Source: Burkholderiales bacterium (GTDB lineage: Bacteria; Pseudomonadota; Gammaproteobacteria; Burkholderiales; Burkholderiaceae). From it: 5,509 bases of DNA. A model generated the notes under the pieces. The model was not told the DNA's origin, did no database searches, and saw only the letters and a program-made list of their open reading frames with translations. Location of the stretch: positions 1 through 5,509 of the forward strand of contig CAHJWV010000419.1 in the NCBI GenBank assembly GCA_903643055.1, read 5' to 3'. Positions 1 to 5,509 of this stretch are shown here, piece by piece; the stretch's first letter is position 1, and each line of letters starts with the position of its first letter. The translations under genes and the position numbers were made by a program.

Positions 1-1139
1 TCGGCTCGCAGATGCGAGACCGATTGCGCGCCATCCAGCAGCACCTTCGCCCCCGCCGCATGCGCGAGGTCAATGATCTGCTTGGCTGGCGTGATGGTGC
101 CCAGCGCGTTCGAGACTTGCGTGAACGACACCAGCTTCGTGCGCGGGCTGAGCAGCTTGCGGTACTCGTCGAGCAGCACCTGGCCGTTGTCATCGACCGG
201 CACGGCCTTCAGCTTGGCACCGGTCTGAGCCGCCAGTTGCTGCCAGGGCACGATGTTGGCGTGGTGTTCGAGCCAGGTGACGATGATCTCGTCGCCCGCA
301 CCGATGTGCTGGCGGCCCCAGCTCTGCGCCACGAGGTTGATCGCCTCGGTGGTGCCGCGCACGAACACGACTTCATCGACCGACTTCGCGTTGAGAAAGC
401 TTCTGGCCTTCTCCCGCGCACCTTCGTAGGCATCGGTCGCGCGCGCCGCGAGTTCATGGGCGGCGCGGTGAATGTTCGAGTTCTCGTGCTCGTAAAAGTA
501 CGACACCCGGTCGATCACCGAGCGGGGCTTCTGCGTGGTTGCCGCGTTATCGAGCCAGATCAGCTGACGGCCGTTGACCCGCTCTTGCAGGATCGGAAAG
601 TCGCGCCGCGCAGCATGGACGTCGAACGGCAGTTGCGCCTTGCCCGGTGTCACGTTGCGCGTATCCGCTCGTCCAGGCACGCTGATGCCCGTCGGTGCGT
701 GGCTGTTGTGGGCCGGCGCATCCTGCAGAAAGTAGAAGCTGGGTATTGACGAGGGTGATGCACCACCTGCCGGCGAAGCCGTCGAACGGCTCGGCGCAGC
801 ATGCGCCAGCAAGCTGTTCAGCTCTTGCGCGTAAGGCAGGTTGATCACCGTCTCGCGCTGCGCCGGGCTCACGCTGGTGAATGATCGACCCGGCAAAGCG
901 CCCACCGCAGGAATGGCCGGCGTCGCCAAAGAGGCAGGCGCCGGCGCGGATGCCGGAGCAGGCAAGCTGGCGGCCGATGGCCAACCGCCACCGAGCCCAC
1001 CAGGCAGGCTGGAAACACCCGCCGGTCCGCTCGGCACCGAGCTTGCGCCCGGCAACGCGCGGAACAGATCGTTGGCAATCCGCTGGATCAGATCCACCTC
1101 CGACAGCGAAGGAGACCCCGGCAGATCAGCTGTAGACAT
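1..1139 (-). CDS. Family 2A encapsulin cargo cysteine desulfurase (SufS-like), 5' part only
   Basis: PLP-dependent enzyme that removes sulfur from L-cysteine to give alanine and an enzyme persulfide. ATG at 1139; 379 codons are open to the left edge, so the C-terminal part is outside. Residues 1-170 are low-complexity, rich in Ala/Pro/Ser/Gly and probably disordered; E. coli SufS lacks this part. Homology to SufS starts near residue 171 (PFDVHAARRDFPIL). Visible family motifs are DNAATTQKP (197-205), NIHRAAHELAARATDAYEGAR region (222-242), RGTTEAINLV (261-270), EHHANIVPWQ (291-300, with the PLP-stacking His) and LLDGAQSVSH (367-376, with the Asp and Gln that contact PLP). The PLP lysine and the catalytic cysteine lie beyond the edge and cannot be checked. 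The start overlaps the shell gene by 14 nt, suggesting translational coupling. From family knowledge, such an N-terminal extension targets the enzyme into the encapsulin. A plain housekeeping SufS is unlikely given the extension and neighbour. Confidence 0.93.
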   Translation of the reverse strand, partial: MSTADLPGSPSLSEVDLIQRIANDLFRALPGASSVPSGPAGVSSLPGGLGGGWPSAASLPAPASAPAPASLATPAIPAVGALPGRSFTSVSPAQRETVINLPYAQELNSLLAHAAPSRSTASPAGGASPSSIPSFYFLQDAPAHNSHAPTGISVPGRADTRNVTPGKAQLPFDVHAARRDFPILQERVNGRQLIWLDNAATTQKPRSVIDRVSYFYEHENSNIHRAAHELAARATDAYEGAREKARSFLNAKSVDEVVFVRGTTEAINLVAQSWGRQHIGAGDEIIVTWLEHHANIVPWQQLAAQTGAKLKAVPVDDNGQVLLDEYRKLLSPRTKLVSFTQVSNALGTITPAKQIIDLAHAAGAKVLLDGAQSVSHLRA

Positions 1140-2043
1140 GGTATTTGCCCACATCGACGTTCTCAAGCACGGCCAGCGCGTCCGGCGTCAGCACGGCCAG
1201 CGAGCAATACAGCGAGATCAGGTAGGAAGCAATCGCCTTGTGATTGATGCCCATGAAGCGCACCGACAGGCCAATGCTTTGCTGGCCCGGCAGGTCAGGC
1301 TGATACAGCGCCACAACGCCTTGTTTGGCTTCGCCGACACGCAGCAACAGGATGCTGGTCTTGCCATTGACCACGGGCACCTTGTCCGACGGAATCAGCG
1401 GCAGGCCGCGCCAGGTCAGGAACTGGGCACCGAACAAAGACACGGTCGGCGGCGGCACGCCACGGCGTGTGCATTCGCGGCCGAAGGCGGCGATCGCCAA
1501 TGGGTGGGCCAGGAAGAAAGCCGGCTCTTTCCAGACGCGCGAAATCAGCTCGTCCAGATCGTCAGGCGTCGGCGCGCCGGTGCGTGGCTGCACGCGCTGG
1601 GCATCGGCCACGTTGTTCAGCAGGCCGTATTCCTTGTTGTTGATCAGCTCGCTTTCCTGGCGCTCCTTGATGATCTCGATCGTCAGGCGCAGTTGTTCGC
1701 TGATTTGGTTGTGCGGGCTGCTGTAGAGGTCGGACACGCGGGTGTGCACGTCCACCACGGTGTTGACCGCGCTCAGGCGGTACTCGCGGCCCCATTCTTC
1801 GTAGTCGACGAAGGTCTTGGGCAGCACACGCTCGTCAAGCCCCGAGCACTCCACGGCCACGGCCGCTTCGTCCTTGACGCGATTGACCCTGTAAATGCCC
1901 GCCTCGACCGGCACGAACTGCAACAGGTGCACGAGCCAGCGCGGCGTGATCGCCGACAGCTGGGGAACAGTCTTGGTGGCATTGGCAAGGGTACGGGCTG
2001 CCACGTCGCCAAGGGCGGTGGGCTTGTCTGCAATATCGGTCAT
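1126..2043 (-). CDS. Family 2A encapsulin nanocompartment shell protein (SrpI-like)
   Basis: Predicted HK97-fold capsid-like protein that self-assembles into an icosahedral cytosolic shell. It is 305 residues from the ATG at 2043, matching the usual length of about 300 for SrpI-type shells. Recognised family stretches are LPKTFVDYEEWGREYRLSAV (74-93, E-loop region), SDLYSSPHNQISEQLRLTIE (104-123, start of the long P-domain helix, continuing to NNKEYGLLNNV), WKEPAFFLAHPLAIAAFGRE (171-190) and FGAQFLTWRGLPLIPSDKVP (204-223). The A-domain holds VALYQPDLPG (244-253). No cyclic-nucleotide-binding insertion is present, which argues for type 2A over 2B. The frame stays open upstream to a TTG at 2109, but the ATG gives the expected N-terminus (MTDIADKP). 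No strong Shine-Dalgarno precedes it. The stop TGA at 1126-1128 lies inside the desulfurase gene. The name is recognised from sequence memory; a profile search would settle the subfamily. Confidence 0.93.
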   Translation of the reverse strand: MTDIADKPTALGDVAARTLANATKTVPQLSAITPRWLVHLLQFVPVEAGIYRVNRVKDEAAVAVECSGLDERVLPKTFVDYEEWGREYRLSAVNTVVDVHTRVSDLYSSPHNQISEQLRLTIEIIKERQESELINNKEYGLLNNVADAQRVQPRTGAPTPDDLDELISRVWKEPAFFLAHPLAIAAFGRECTRRGVPPPTVSLFGAQFLTWRGLPLIPSDKVPVVNGKTSILLLRVGEAKQGVVALYQPDLPGQQSIGLSVRFMGINHKAIASYLISLYCSLAVLTPDALAVLENVDVGKYHVYS

Positions 2044-2173
2044 GGTGATGAAAGGGCTGAGGTTGGGAACTCGAACAAGCGGGGGACGAACTCGGTGGAG
2101 ATGGAACAAAAAGACAAAGGCGAAACCGCCGTGCCGGAAGAGACTGAACCCAATGTGACGCGCGGGTGCATCC
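2044..2173 (-). other. Gap between epsC and the encapsulin shell gene
   Basis: The 130 nt hold the terminator-like element above and two copies of CGAGTTC (minus strand; 2067-2073 and 2088-2094) spaced 21 nt apart. I see no convincing -35/-10 pair. The shell frame is open through the last 66 nt before its ATG, but with no ATG start available there. Confidence 0.4.
2105..2130 (-). terminator. Weak terminator-like element between epsC and the shell gene
   Basis: The minus strand reads GGCG-GTTT-CGCC (2119-2130), a 4-bp GC stem, directly followed by the T-rich run TTTGTCTTTTTGTT. It lies 43 nt after the epsC stop. The stem is short, so it would at best give partial termination, lowering read-through into the encapsulin pair. 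Confidence 0.3.
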
Positions 2174-3091
2174 TCAGCGTGCGGCCGGCCCGATCACGGC
2201 TTCGGTCAGCGCCTGGGCCTGAGACACGGTGCTGCCCGGCGGCACGCTGCGCGTCAGCCAGACATTGCCGCCGATCACCGAGCCGCGTCCGATGGTCACG
2301 CGGCCCAGCACCGTGGCGCCGGCATAGATCACGACGTCGTCTTCGACCAGCGGGTGCCGGGCCTCGCCCTTGATCAGCGTGCCGCTCTCATCGGAGGTAA
2401 AGCGCTTGGCGCCCAGCGTGACGGCCTGGTAGAGCCGCACCCGTCGGCCGATAACCGCCGTCTCGCCGATCACGACACCGGTGCCATGGTCGATAAAGAA
2501 GCTGTCACCGATGCGCGCGCCGGGGTGGATGTCGATGCCGGTCGCGGAATGGGCCAGCTCCGAGATGATGCGGGCCGTCAGCGGCGCCCCCAATTCATGG
2601 AGCACGTTGGCCAGGCGGTAATGCGTGATCGCGGAAATGCCGGGGTAGCACACCAACACTTCGTCCACACTGCGCGCCGCCGGATCACCCTGATAAGCAG
2701 CCTGAATGTCAGTGTCGATCAGCGAGCGGATGCGTGGCAGCGTCTGCGCGAACTGGCGCGTGACCGACAGCGCCTGTGCTGCGTCGGCCTCGCTGATGTC
2801 GGCCAGGCCCGAAGCGAAATGCAGCTCGCGCCGAACCTGCTCATGCAGCGAGCGCAAGGCCACGTCCAAGGTGTGGCCGACGTAATGGTCGATACCCTCA
2901 GGAGTCAGGTCGGGCTGGCCGAGCCGATTCGGAAAAAGCGCGGCCGCCAACCCTTCCAGCACGGGTGCCAACACCTTGCGTGACGGCAACTTCGGCGGCT
3001 TGTCGTCTCGATGCCGGGTCTGTAGGGCCTCGACTCGCAGATCGCGAAGTTGAGCGACGACCGATTCGATCCCCAAGCTCAGGCCGCTCAT
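2174..3091 (-). CDS. epsC: Serine O-acetyltransferase, EpsC type
   Basis: Transfers acetyl from acetyl-CoA to L-serine, giving O-acetylserine, the sulfide acceptor in cysteine synthesis; cytosolic. With the ATG at 3091 it has 305 residues. Residues 1 to about 175 form the helical N-terminal domain, and the rest is a left-handed beta-helix of hexapeptide repeats. TGIDIHPGARIG (184-195) supplies the equivalent of the catalytic Asp of CysE (D187). FIDHGTGVVIGETAVIG (199-215) supplies the catalytic His (H202). RHP (245-247) matches the conserved Arg-His pair near the active site, and VIGGNVWLTRSVPPG (272-286) closes the helix. The protein ends in Arg (VIGPAAR), without the terminal Ile that docks CysE-type enzymes into cysteine synthase. 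A GGGGG run 7 nt before the ATG and the 40-nt gap to sbp support this start; the frame extends upstream into sbp. Serine acetyltransferases are known companions of family 2A encapsulins. Confidence 0.92.
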   Translation of the reverse strand: MSGLSLGIESVVAQLRDLRVEALQTRHRDDKPPKLPSRKVLAPVLEGLAAALFPNRLGQPDLTPEGIDHYVGHTLDVALRSLHEQVRRELHFASGLADISEADAAQALSVTRQFAQTLPRIRSLIDTDIQAAYQGDPAARSVDEVLVCYPGISAITHYRLANVLHELGAPLTARIISELAHSATGIDIHPGARIGDSFFIDHGTGVVIGETAVIGRRVRLYQAVTLGAKRFTSDESGTLIKGEARHPLVEDDVVIYAGATVLGRVTIGRGSVIGGNVWLTRSVPPGSTVSQAQALTEAVIGPAAR

Positions 3092-3131
3092 GTCAGCCCC
3101 CAAGCGCTGCGCGTCGAATTGCTCATGGTGC

Positions 3132-4145
3132 TTACTTCTTGGTGTAGATCTGATCGAACACACCGCCATCGGCAAAGTGCGTCTTCTGAGCGGCGGCCCA
3201 ACCGCCAAACACCTCATCGATCGTGAACAGGCTCAGCTTCGGAAACTGCTTCTCGTATTTGGCCGCGACCTTCGGGTCGATCGGGCGATAGAAGTTGCGT
3301 GCAGCAATCTCCTGGCCTTCAGGGCCGTAAAGGTATTCGAGATAACCCGTCGCGACTTCCCGCGTGCCGCGCTTGTCCACGACCTTGTCGATCAGCGCCA
3401 CCGGCGGCTCGGCCAGGATGCTGCTCGGTGGGTAGACGATGTCGAACTTCTCGGCACCGAATTCCTTCAGCGACAGGTAAGCCTCGTTCTCCCAGGCCAG
3501 CAACACGTCACCCTGGCCGCGCTCTGCGAAAGTCACGGTCGATCCACGGGCGCCCGAGTCGAGCACGGGCACCTGCTGGAACAGCTTGGTGATGAATTCG
3601 CGTGCCTTGGCGTCATTGCCACCCGACTGCTTCAGTGCATACCCGTAAGCAGCGAGGTAGCCCCAGCGTGCGCCACCCGACGTCTTGGGGTTCGCGGTGA
3701 TCACCGACACGCCCGGCTTGATCAGGTCACCCCAATCCTTGATGCCCTTCGGGTTGCCTTTGCGTACCAGGAAGATGTAGGTCGAGGTGTACGGCGAGCT
3801 GTTGTGCTTCAGGCGCTTTTGCCAATCGGCCGGCAGCAGCTTGGCGCGTGCGGCGATTTCATCGACGTCATAAGCCAGCGCCAGGGTCGCGACATCGGCA
3901 TCGATGCCGTCGATCACCGAGCGTGCCTGCTTGCCCGAGCCTCCGTGCGATTGCTTGACCGTCACGGTGTCGCCGGTCTTGCCCTTCCAGTATTTGGAGA
4001 AAGCGGCGTTGTAGTCCTGGTAGAGCTCGCGCGTCGGGTCGTACGACACGTTGAGCAGCGTGATGTCCTTGGCCCAGGCAGCGCCTGCGGTCACCGCCAG
4101 AGCAGTCACGGTCAGCAGATTCAATAAGGTGCGGCGGTAAATCAT
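3132..4145 (-). CDS. sbp: Periplasmic sulfate-binding protein of a sulfate/thiosulfate ABC importer
   Basis: Captures sulfate in the periplasm and passes it to the CysT/CysW membrane channel. It is 337 residues, starting at the ATG at 4145, which has a good ribosome site (AAGGA, 9 nt upstream). Residues 1-25 are a signal peptide: basic MIYRR, a hydrophobic core, then cleavage after AWA, leaving [16 protein letters not shown] as the mature N-terminus, almost identical to E. coli Sbp. Other diagnostic stretches are QSHGGSGKQ (65-73), [11 protein letters not shown] (88-98), SGARGST (197-203), LLAWENEA (215-222), the last two being sulfate-ligand regions, and [10 protein letters not shown] (307-316). 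CysP of the thiosulfate system is the closest alternative, but these matches favour Sbp. No permease or ATPase for sulfate lies beside it here, so it must use CysTWA encoded elsewhere. It leads the sbp-epsC-shell-desulfurase run. Confidence 0.95.
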   Translation of the reverse strand: MIYRRTLLNLLTVTALAVTAGAAWAKDITLLNVSYDPTRELYQDYNAAFSKYWKGKTGDTVTVKQSHGGSGKQARSVIDGIDADVATLALAYDVDEIAARAKLLPADWQKRLKHNSSPYTSTYIFLVRKGNPKGIKDWGDLIKPGVSVITANPKTSGGARWGYLAAYGYALKQSGGNDAKAREFITKLFQQVPVLDSGARGSTVTFAERGQGDVLLAWENEAYLSLKEFGAEKFDIVYPPSSILAEPPVALIDKVVDKRGTREVATGYLEYLYGPEGQEIAARNFYRPIDPKVAAKYEKQFPKLSLFTIDEVFGGWAAAQKTHFADGGVFDQIYTKK

Positions 4146-4150
4146 CGAAA

Positions 4151-4159
4151 TCTTTCCTT
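4151..4159 (-). promoter_or_regulatory. Ribosome binding site of sbp
   Basis: The minus strand reads AAGGAAAGA, with the AAGGA core 9 nt before the ATG at 4145. This is the strongest Shine-Dalgarno in the window and decides the sbp start over the longer open frame that reaches 4238. Confidence 0.7.
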
Positions 4160-4167
4160 CATGGACA

Positions 4168-4183
4168 TCAGGCACACGCCTGA
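4168..4183 (-). other. Hairpin in the sbp 5' leader
   Basis: Minus strand TCAGGC-GTGT-GCCTGA is a perfect 6-bp stem with a 4-nt loop. It ends 8 nt upstream of the sbp ribosome site. It has no T-run after it, so it is not an intrinsic terminator. It could affect mRNA stability or translation, or be chance. Confidence 0.4.
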
Positions 4184-4239
4184 CTGCCGCAGATCCTAGG
4201 GGGATGCAAGCCGATGGAGAACAAATCAAAGGCGCCATG

Positions 4240-4260
4240 CTTATAAGAAAAACAGTTAAG
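4240..4260 (-). promoter_or_regulatory. Candidate sbp promoter -10 with LysR-type operator
   Basis: On the minus strand this reads CTTAACTGTTTTTCTTATAAG, the most AT-rich stretch of the gap. TATAAG (4240-4245) resembles a -10 box, and CTTATAAG (4240-4247) is a perfect 8-nt palindrome. CTTA and TAAG form the two ends of the block. There is no good -35 box 17 nt upstream, as is common for activator-dependent cys promoters. If correct, the leader of sbp would be roughly 85-90 nt. Confidence 0.4.
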
Positions 4261-4312
4261 CGCCCCCGTGTTTTGGCATTTCCGCACAGTTTGCGACGCC
4301 AGCGGAGCTTGA

Positions 4313-4330
4313 CCGATGCCAGGCCATCGG
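4313..4330 (-). terminator. Hairpin just after the ssuB stop, possible transcript end
   Basis: CCGATG and CATCGG pair perfectly around a 6-nt loop, starting 4 nt after the ssuB stop codon. No T-tract follows on the minus strand (TCAAGCTCCG), so this is not a classic intrinsic terminator. It may protect the 3' end of the ssu message. Confidence 0.3.
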
Positions 4331-4334
4331 CATG

Positions 4335-5249
4335 TCAAACGGCCCAGCGCAGCGCATGCGCCAGCTGATTCACCGGCTCGGCCGGCGGCGCGCTCTCGCC
4401 GTCCGGCTGCTGCAGCACGCGCTCCAGGATGCGCGCCTCATAAGCCGCAAATCCGGCCTGCCCATGCGAGCGCGGCCGAGGCAGCGCAATGCGCTCATCC
4501 AGAGCGATGCGCTGCTCTTCGATCAGCACCACGCGATCGGCGAGCGACACCGCCTCGGCCACATCGTGCGTGACCAGCAGCGCAGTGAAGCCATGGCGCA
4601 GCCACAGGCGCTCGATCAGGCGGTGCATCTCGATGCGGGTCAGCGCATCGAGTGCACCCAGGGGTTCATCGAGCAAGAGTAGGCGTGGCGTATGAACCAG
4701 CGCGCGCGCCAGCGCCACCCGCTGACGCTGCCCGCCCGACAGCACGGCCGGCCATTCTTTCGCGCGATCGGCCAGCCCCACTTGCGCCAGCGCTTCGAGC
4801 GCGCGGTCGTTCACTTCGGGGCCGCTCAAGCCTAACGCCACGTTGTCAAGCACACGTTTCCAGGGCAGCAGGCGCGCGTCTTGAAACATGATGCGGATGT
4901 CGGCCTGATGGCGGCTCTGTGCTTCGCCATCGAGCGTGATCGTGCCGGCGTTCGGTGATTCCAGCCCGGCCAGCAAGCGCAGCAAGGTGCTCTTGCCACA
5001 GCCGCTGCGGCCGACGATCGTGACGAACTCGCCCGGCGCGATGTGCAAATCGACATCGCGCAGCACGGCACGTTCGCCATAGCGTTTGACGACCCCTTGC
5101 GCGCGCACGGCGGCACCGCCATTGGACGCAGGTTCCGGCACGGCAGCCTTCGGCGCCGATGGGAAGGAAGGCTGTGTGGACGTCGAGGGCGGGTGACCCG
5201 TGAAGGCGGCGGCGTTGCCGCCTTGCAATTCGATGGTATGACTGCTCAT
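4335..5249 (-). CDS. ssuB: Aliphatic sulfonate ABC importer, ATP-binding protein
   Basis: Cytosolic ATPase that powers uptake of alkanesulfonates through SsuC, supplying organic sulfur when sulfate is scarce. It is 304 residues from the ATG at 5249. All ABC elements are intact: Walker [10 protein letters not shown] (80-88), Q-loop FQDARLLPW (122-130), signature LSGGQ (170-174), Walker B LLLLDEP (190-196), D-loop GALD (198-201) and switch His in LVTHD (H228). The [20 protein letters not shown] stretch is typical of SsuB; TauB or another nitrate/sulfonate/taurine-family ATPase is the alternative. About 45 N-terminal residues rich in Pro, Ser and Ala precede the ABC domain, making it longer than the roughly 255-residue E. 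coli protein. The start is 18 nt after the ssuC stop. In-frame GTG codons at 5267 and 5264 would add 5-6 residues; the ATG is preferred, with GGTGAG about 10 nt upstream. Confidence 0.92.
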   Translation of the reverse strand: MSSHTIELQGGNAAAFTGHPPSTSTQPSFPSAPKAAVPEPASNGGAAVRAQGVVKRYGERAVLRDVDLHIAPGEFVTIVGRSGCGKSTLLRLLAGLESPNAGTITLDGEAQSRHQADIRIMFQDARLLPWKRVLDNVALGLSGPEVNDRALEALAQVGLADRAKEWPAVLSGGQRQRVALARALVHTPRLLLLDEPLGALDALTRIEMHRLIERLWLRHGFTALLVTHDVAEAVSLADRVVLIEEQRIALDERIALPRPRSHGQAGFAAYEARILERVLQQPDGESAPPAEPVNQLAHALRWAV

Positions 5250-5267
5250 GGGAAGGGTGCTCACCAC

Positions 5268-5509
5268 TCAGGCCTTGGCCAAGTTTTGATAACCGGGGTG
5301 CCAGCGCAGCCACCAATGCTCCAGCCCCTTGGCGGCCACGTCGGCCAACTTGCCGAGCAGCGCATACAGAAGAATGCCGACCAGCACCACGTCGGTCTGC
5401 AGGAACTCGCGGGCGTTCATCGTCAGATAGCCGATGCCCGACTGCGCTGAGATGGTCTCGGCGACAATCAGCAGCACCCACATCAGCCCCAGCGAGAAAC
5501 GCACGCCGA
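5268..5509 (-). CDS. ssuC: Aliphatic sulfonate ABC importer permease, C-terminal end only
   Basis: Inner-membrane channel of the sulfonate importer. Only the last 79 residues are in the window; the start and the EAA loop that docks the ATPase lie beyond the right edge. The visible part, GVRFSLGLMWVLLIVAETIS, followed by GIGYLTMNAREFLQTDVVLV and ILLYALLGKLADVAAKGLEH, contains two hydrophobic membrane segments and closely matches the C-terminus of E. coli SsuC, including the conserved AETISA, MNAREFLQTD and WLRWHP elements. It stops 18 nt before the preferred ssuB start, so the two genes form one transcription unit. A taurine permease (TauC) is related but fits less well. Confidence 0.92.
   Translation of the reverse strand, partial: GVRFSLGLMWVLLIVAETISAQSGIGYLTMNAREFLQTDVVLVGILLYALLGKLADVAAKGLEHWWLRWHPGYQNLAKA

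Larger units (their letters stand above)
4146..4334 (-). promoter_or_regulatory. Intergenic control region between ssuB and sbp
   Basis: This 189-nt gap carries no gene that I can support. It holds, in transcription order, a hairpin just after ssuB, an AT-rich promoter-like block around 4240-4260, a leader hairpin at 4168-4183 and the sbp ribosome site at 4151-4159. The gap is large compared with the 18 and 40 nt gaps nearby, which suggests that sbp starts its own transcription unit. Sulfur-starvation control by a CysB- or Cbl/SsuR-type LysR regulator is expected for such genes, but that is inference. Confidence 0.5.

Noticed and set aside
12..749. 245-residue plus-strand frame
   Set aside because: Antisense to the cysteine desulfurase; Arg-rich with no family resemblance.
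547..984. 145-residue minus-strand frame in the desulfurase N-terminal region
   Set aside because: It is in another frame within the Ala/Pro-rich extension. The correct frame continues unbroken into SufS motifs, so this is a shadow and not a frameshifted gene.
642..1060. Low-complexity repeats in the desulfurase extension as a DNA repeat array
   Set aside because: The Ala/Pro/Ser/Gly bias is at protein level; no regular DNA repeat unit is seen.
841..2373. 510-residue open frame on the plus strand
   Set aside because: It lies antisense to the encapsulin, the desulfurase 5' end and the epsC 3' end, all of which match known families. Its product is Arg/Gln/His-rich with no recognisable domain, typical of the reverse strand of GC-rich genes.
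3090..4127. 345-residue plus-strand frame
   Set aside because: Exactly opposite sbp, whose match to E. coli Sbp is unmistakable; its composition is that of a shadow frame.
4120..4145. Twin-arginine signal in Sbp (RR at residues 4-5)
   Set aside because: The context (IYRRTLLN) lacks the full Tat consensus, and Sbp proteins are Sec exported; this is an ordinary signal peptide.
4313..4330. Strong intrinsic terminator after ssuB
   Set aside because: The stem is good but no T-tract follows, so it is kept only as a low-confidence 3'-end hairpin.

Overview
The window is GC-rich and all of its genes are on the minus strand. Codon use and protein sequences suggest a betaproteobacterium of the Burkholderiales, possibly Ralstonia-like; the genus is a guess from protein style, not a measurement. 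Every gene belongs to sulfur acquisition or sulfur handling. Reading in the direction of transcription, from high to low coordinates, the order is: 3' end of ssuC (sulfonate ABC permease), ssuB (sulfonate ABC ATPase), a 189-nt gap with promoter-like sequence, sbp (periplasmic sulfate-binding protein), epsC-type serine O-acetyltransferase, a 130-nt gap, a family 2A encapsulin shell protein (SrpI-like), and the 5' part of a SufS-like cysteine desulfurase that runs off the left edge.

The centrepiece is the last pair. The shell gene and the desulfurase gene overlap by 14 nt. The desulfurase carries about 170 extra residues rich in Ala, Pro, Ser and Gly ahead of its catalytic domain. This is the hallmark of the cysteine desulfurase cargo packaged inside family 2A encapsulin nanocompartments. 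The desulfurase is open from its ATG at 1139 to the window edge, so it is easy to miss if only stop-bounded frames are considered.

The genes make a coherent route. SsuBC imports organosulfonates and Sbp captures sulfate, both feeding sulfide production. The serine acetyltransferase makes O-acetylserine, the acceptor for sulfide, giving cysteine. The encapsulated desulfurase takes sulfur from cysteine as persulfide, possibly for storage inside the shell. The type of system is already known (family 2A encapsulins). What is specific here is its placement directly behind sbp and ssuCB, with several candidate control elements in the two gaps.

No RNA genes, insertion sequences, CRISPR arrays or attachment sites were seen. 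The long open frames on the plus strand are antisense shadows caused by high GC content.
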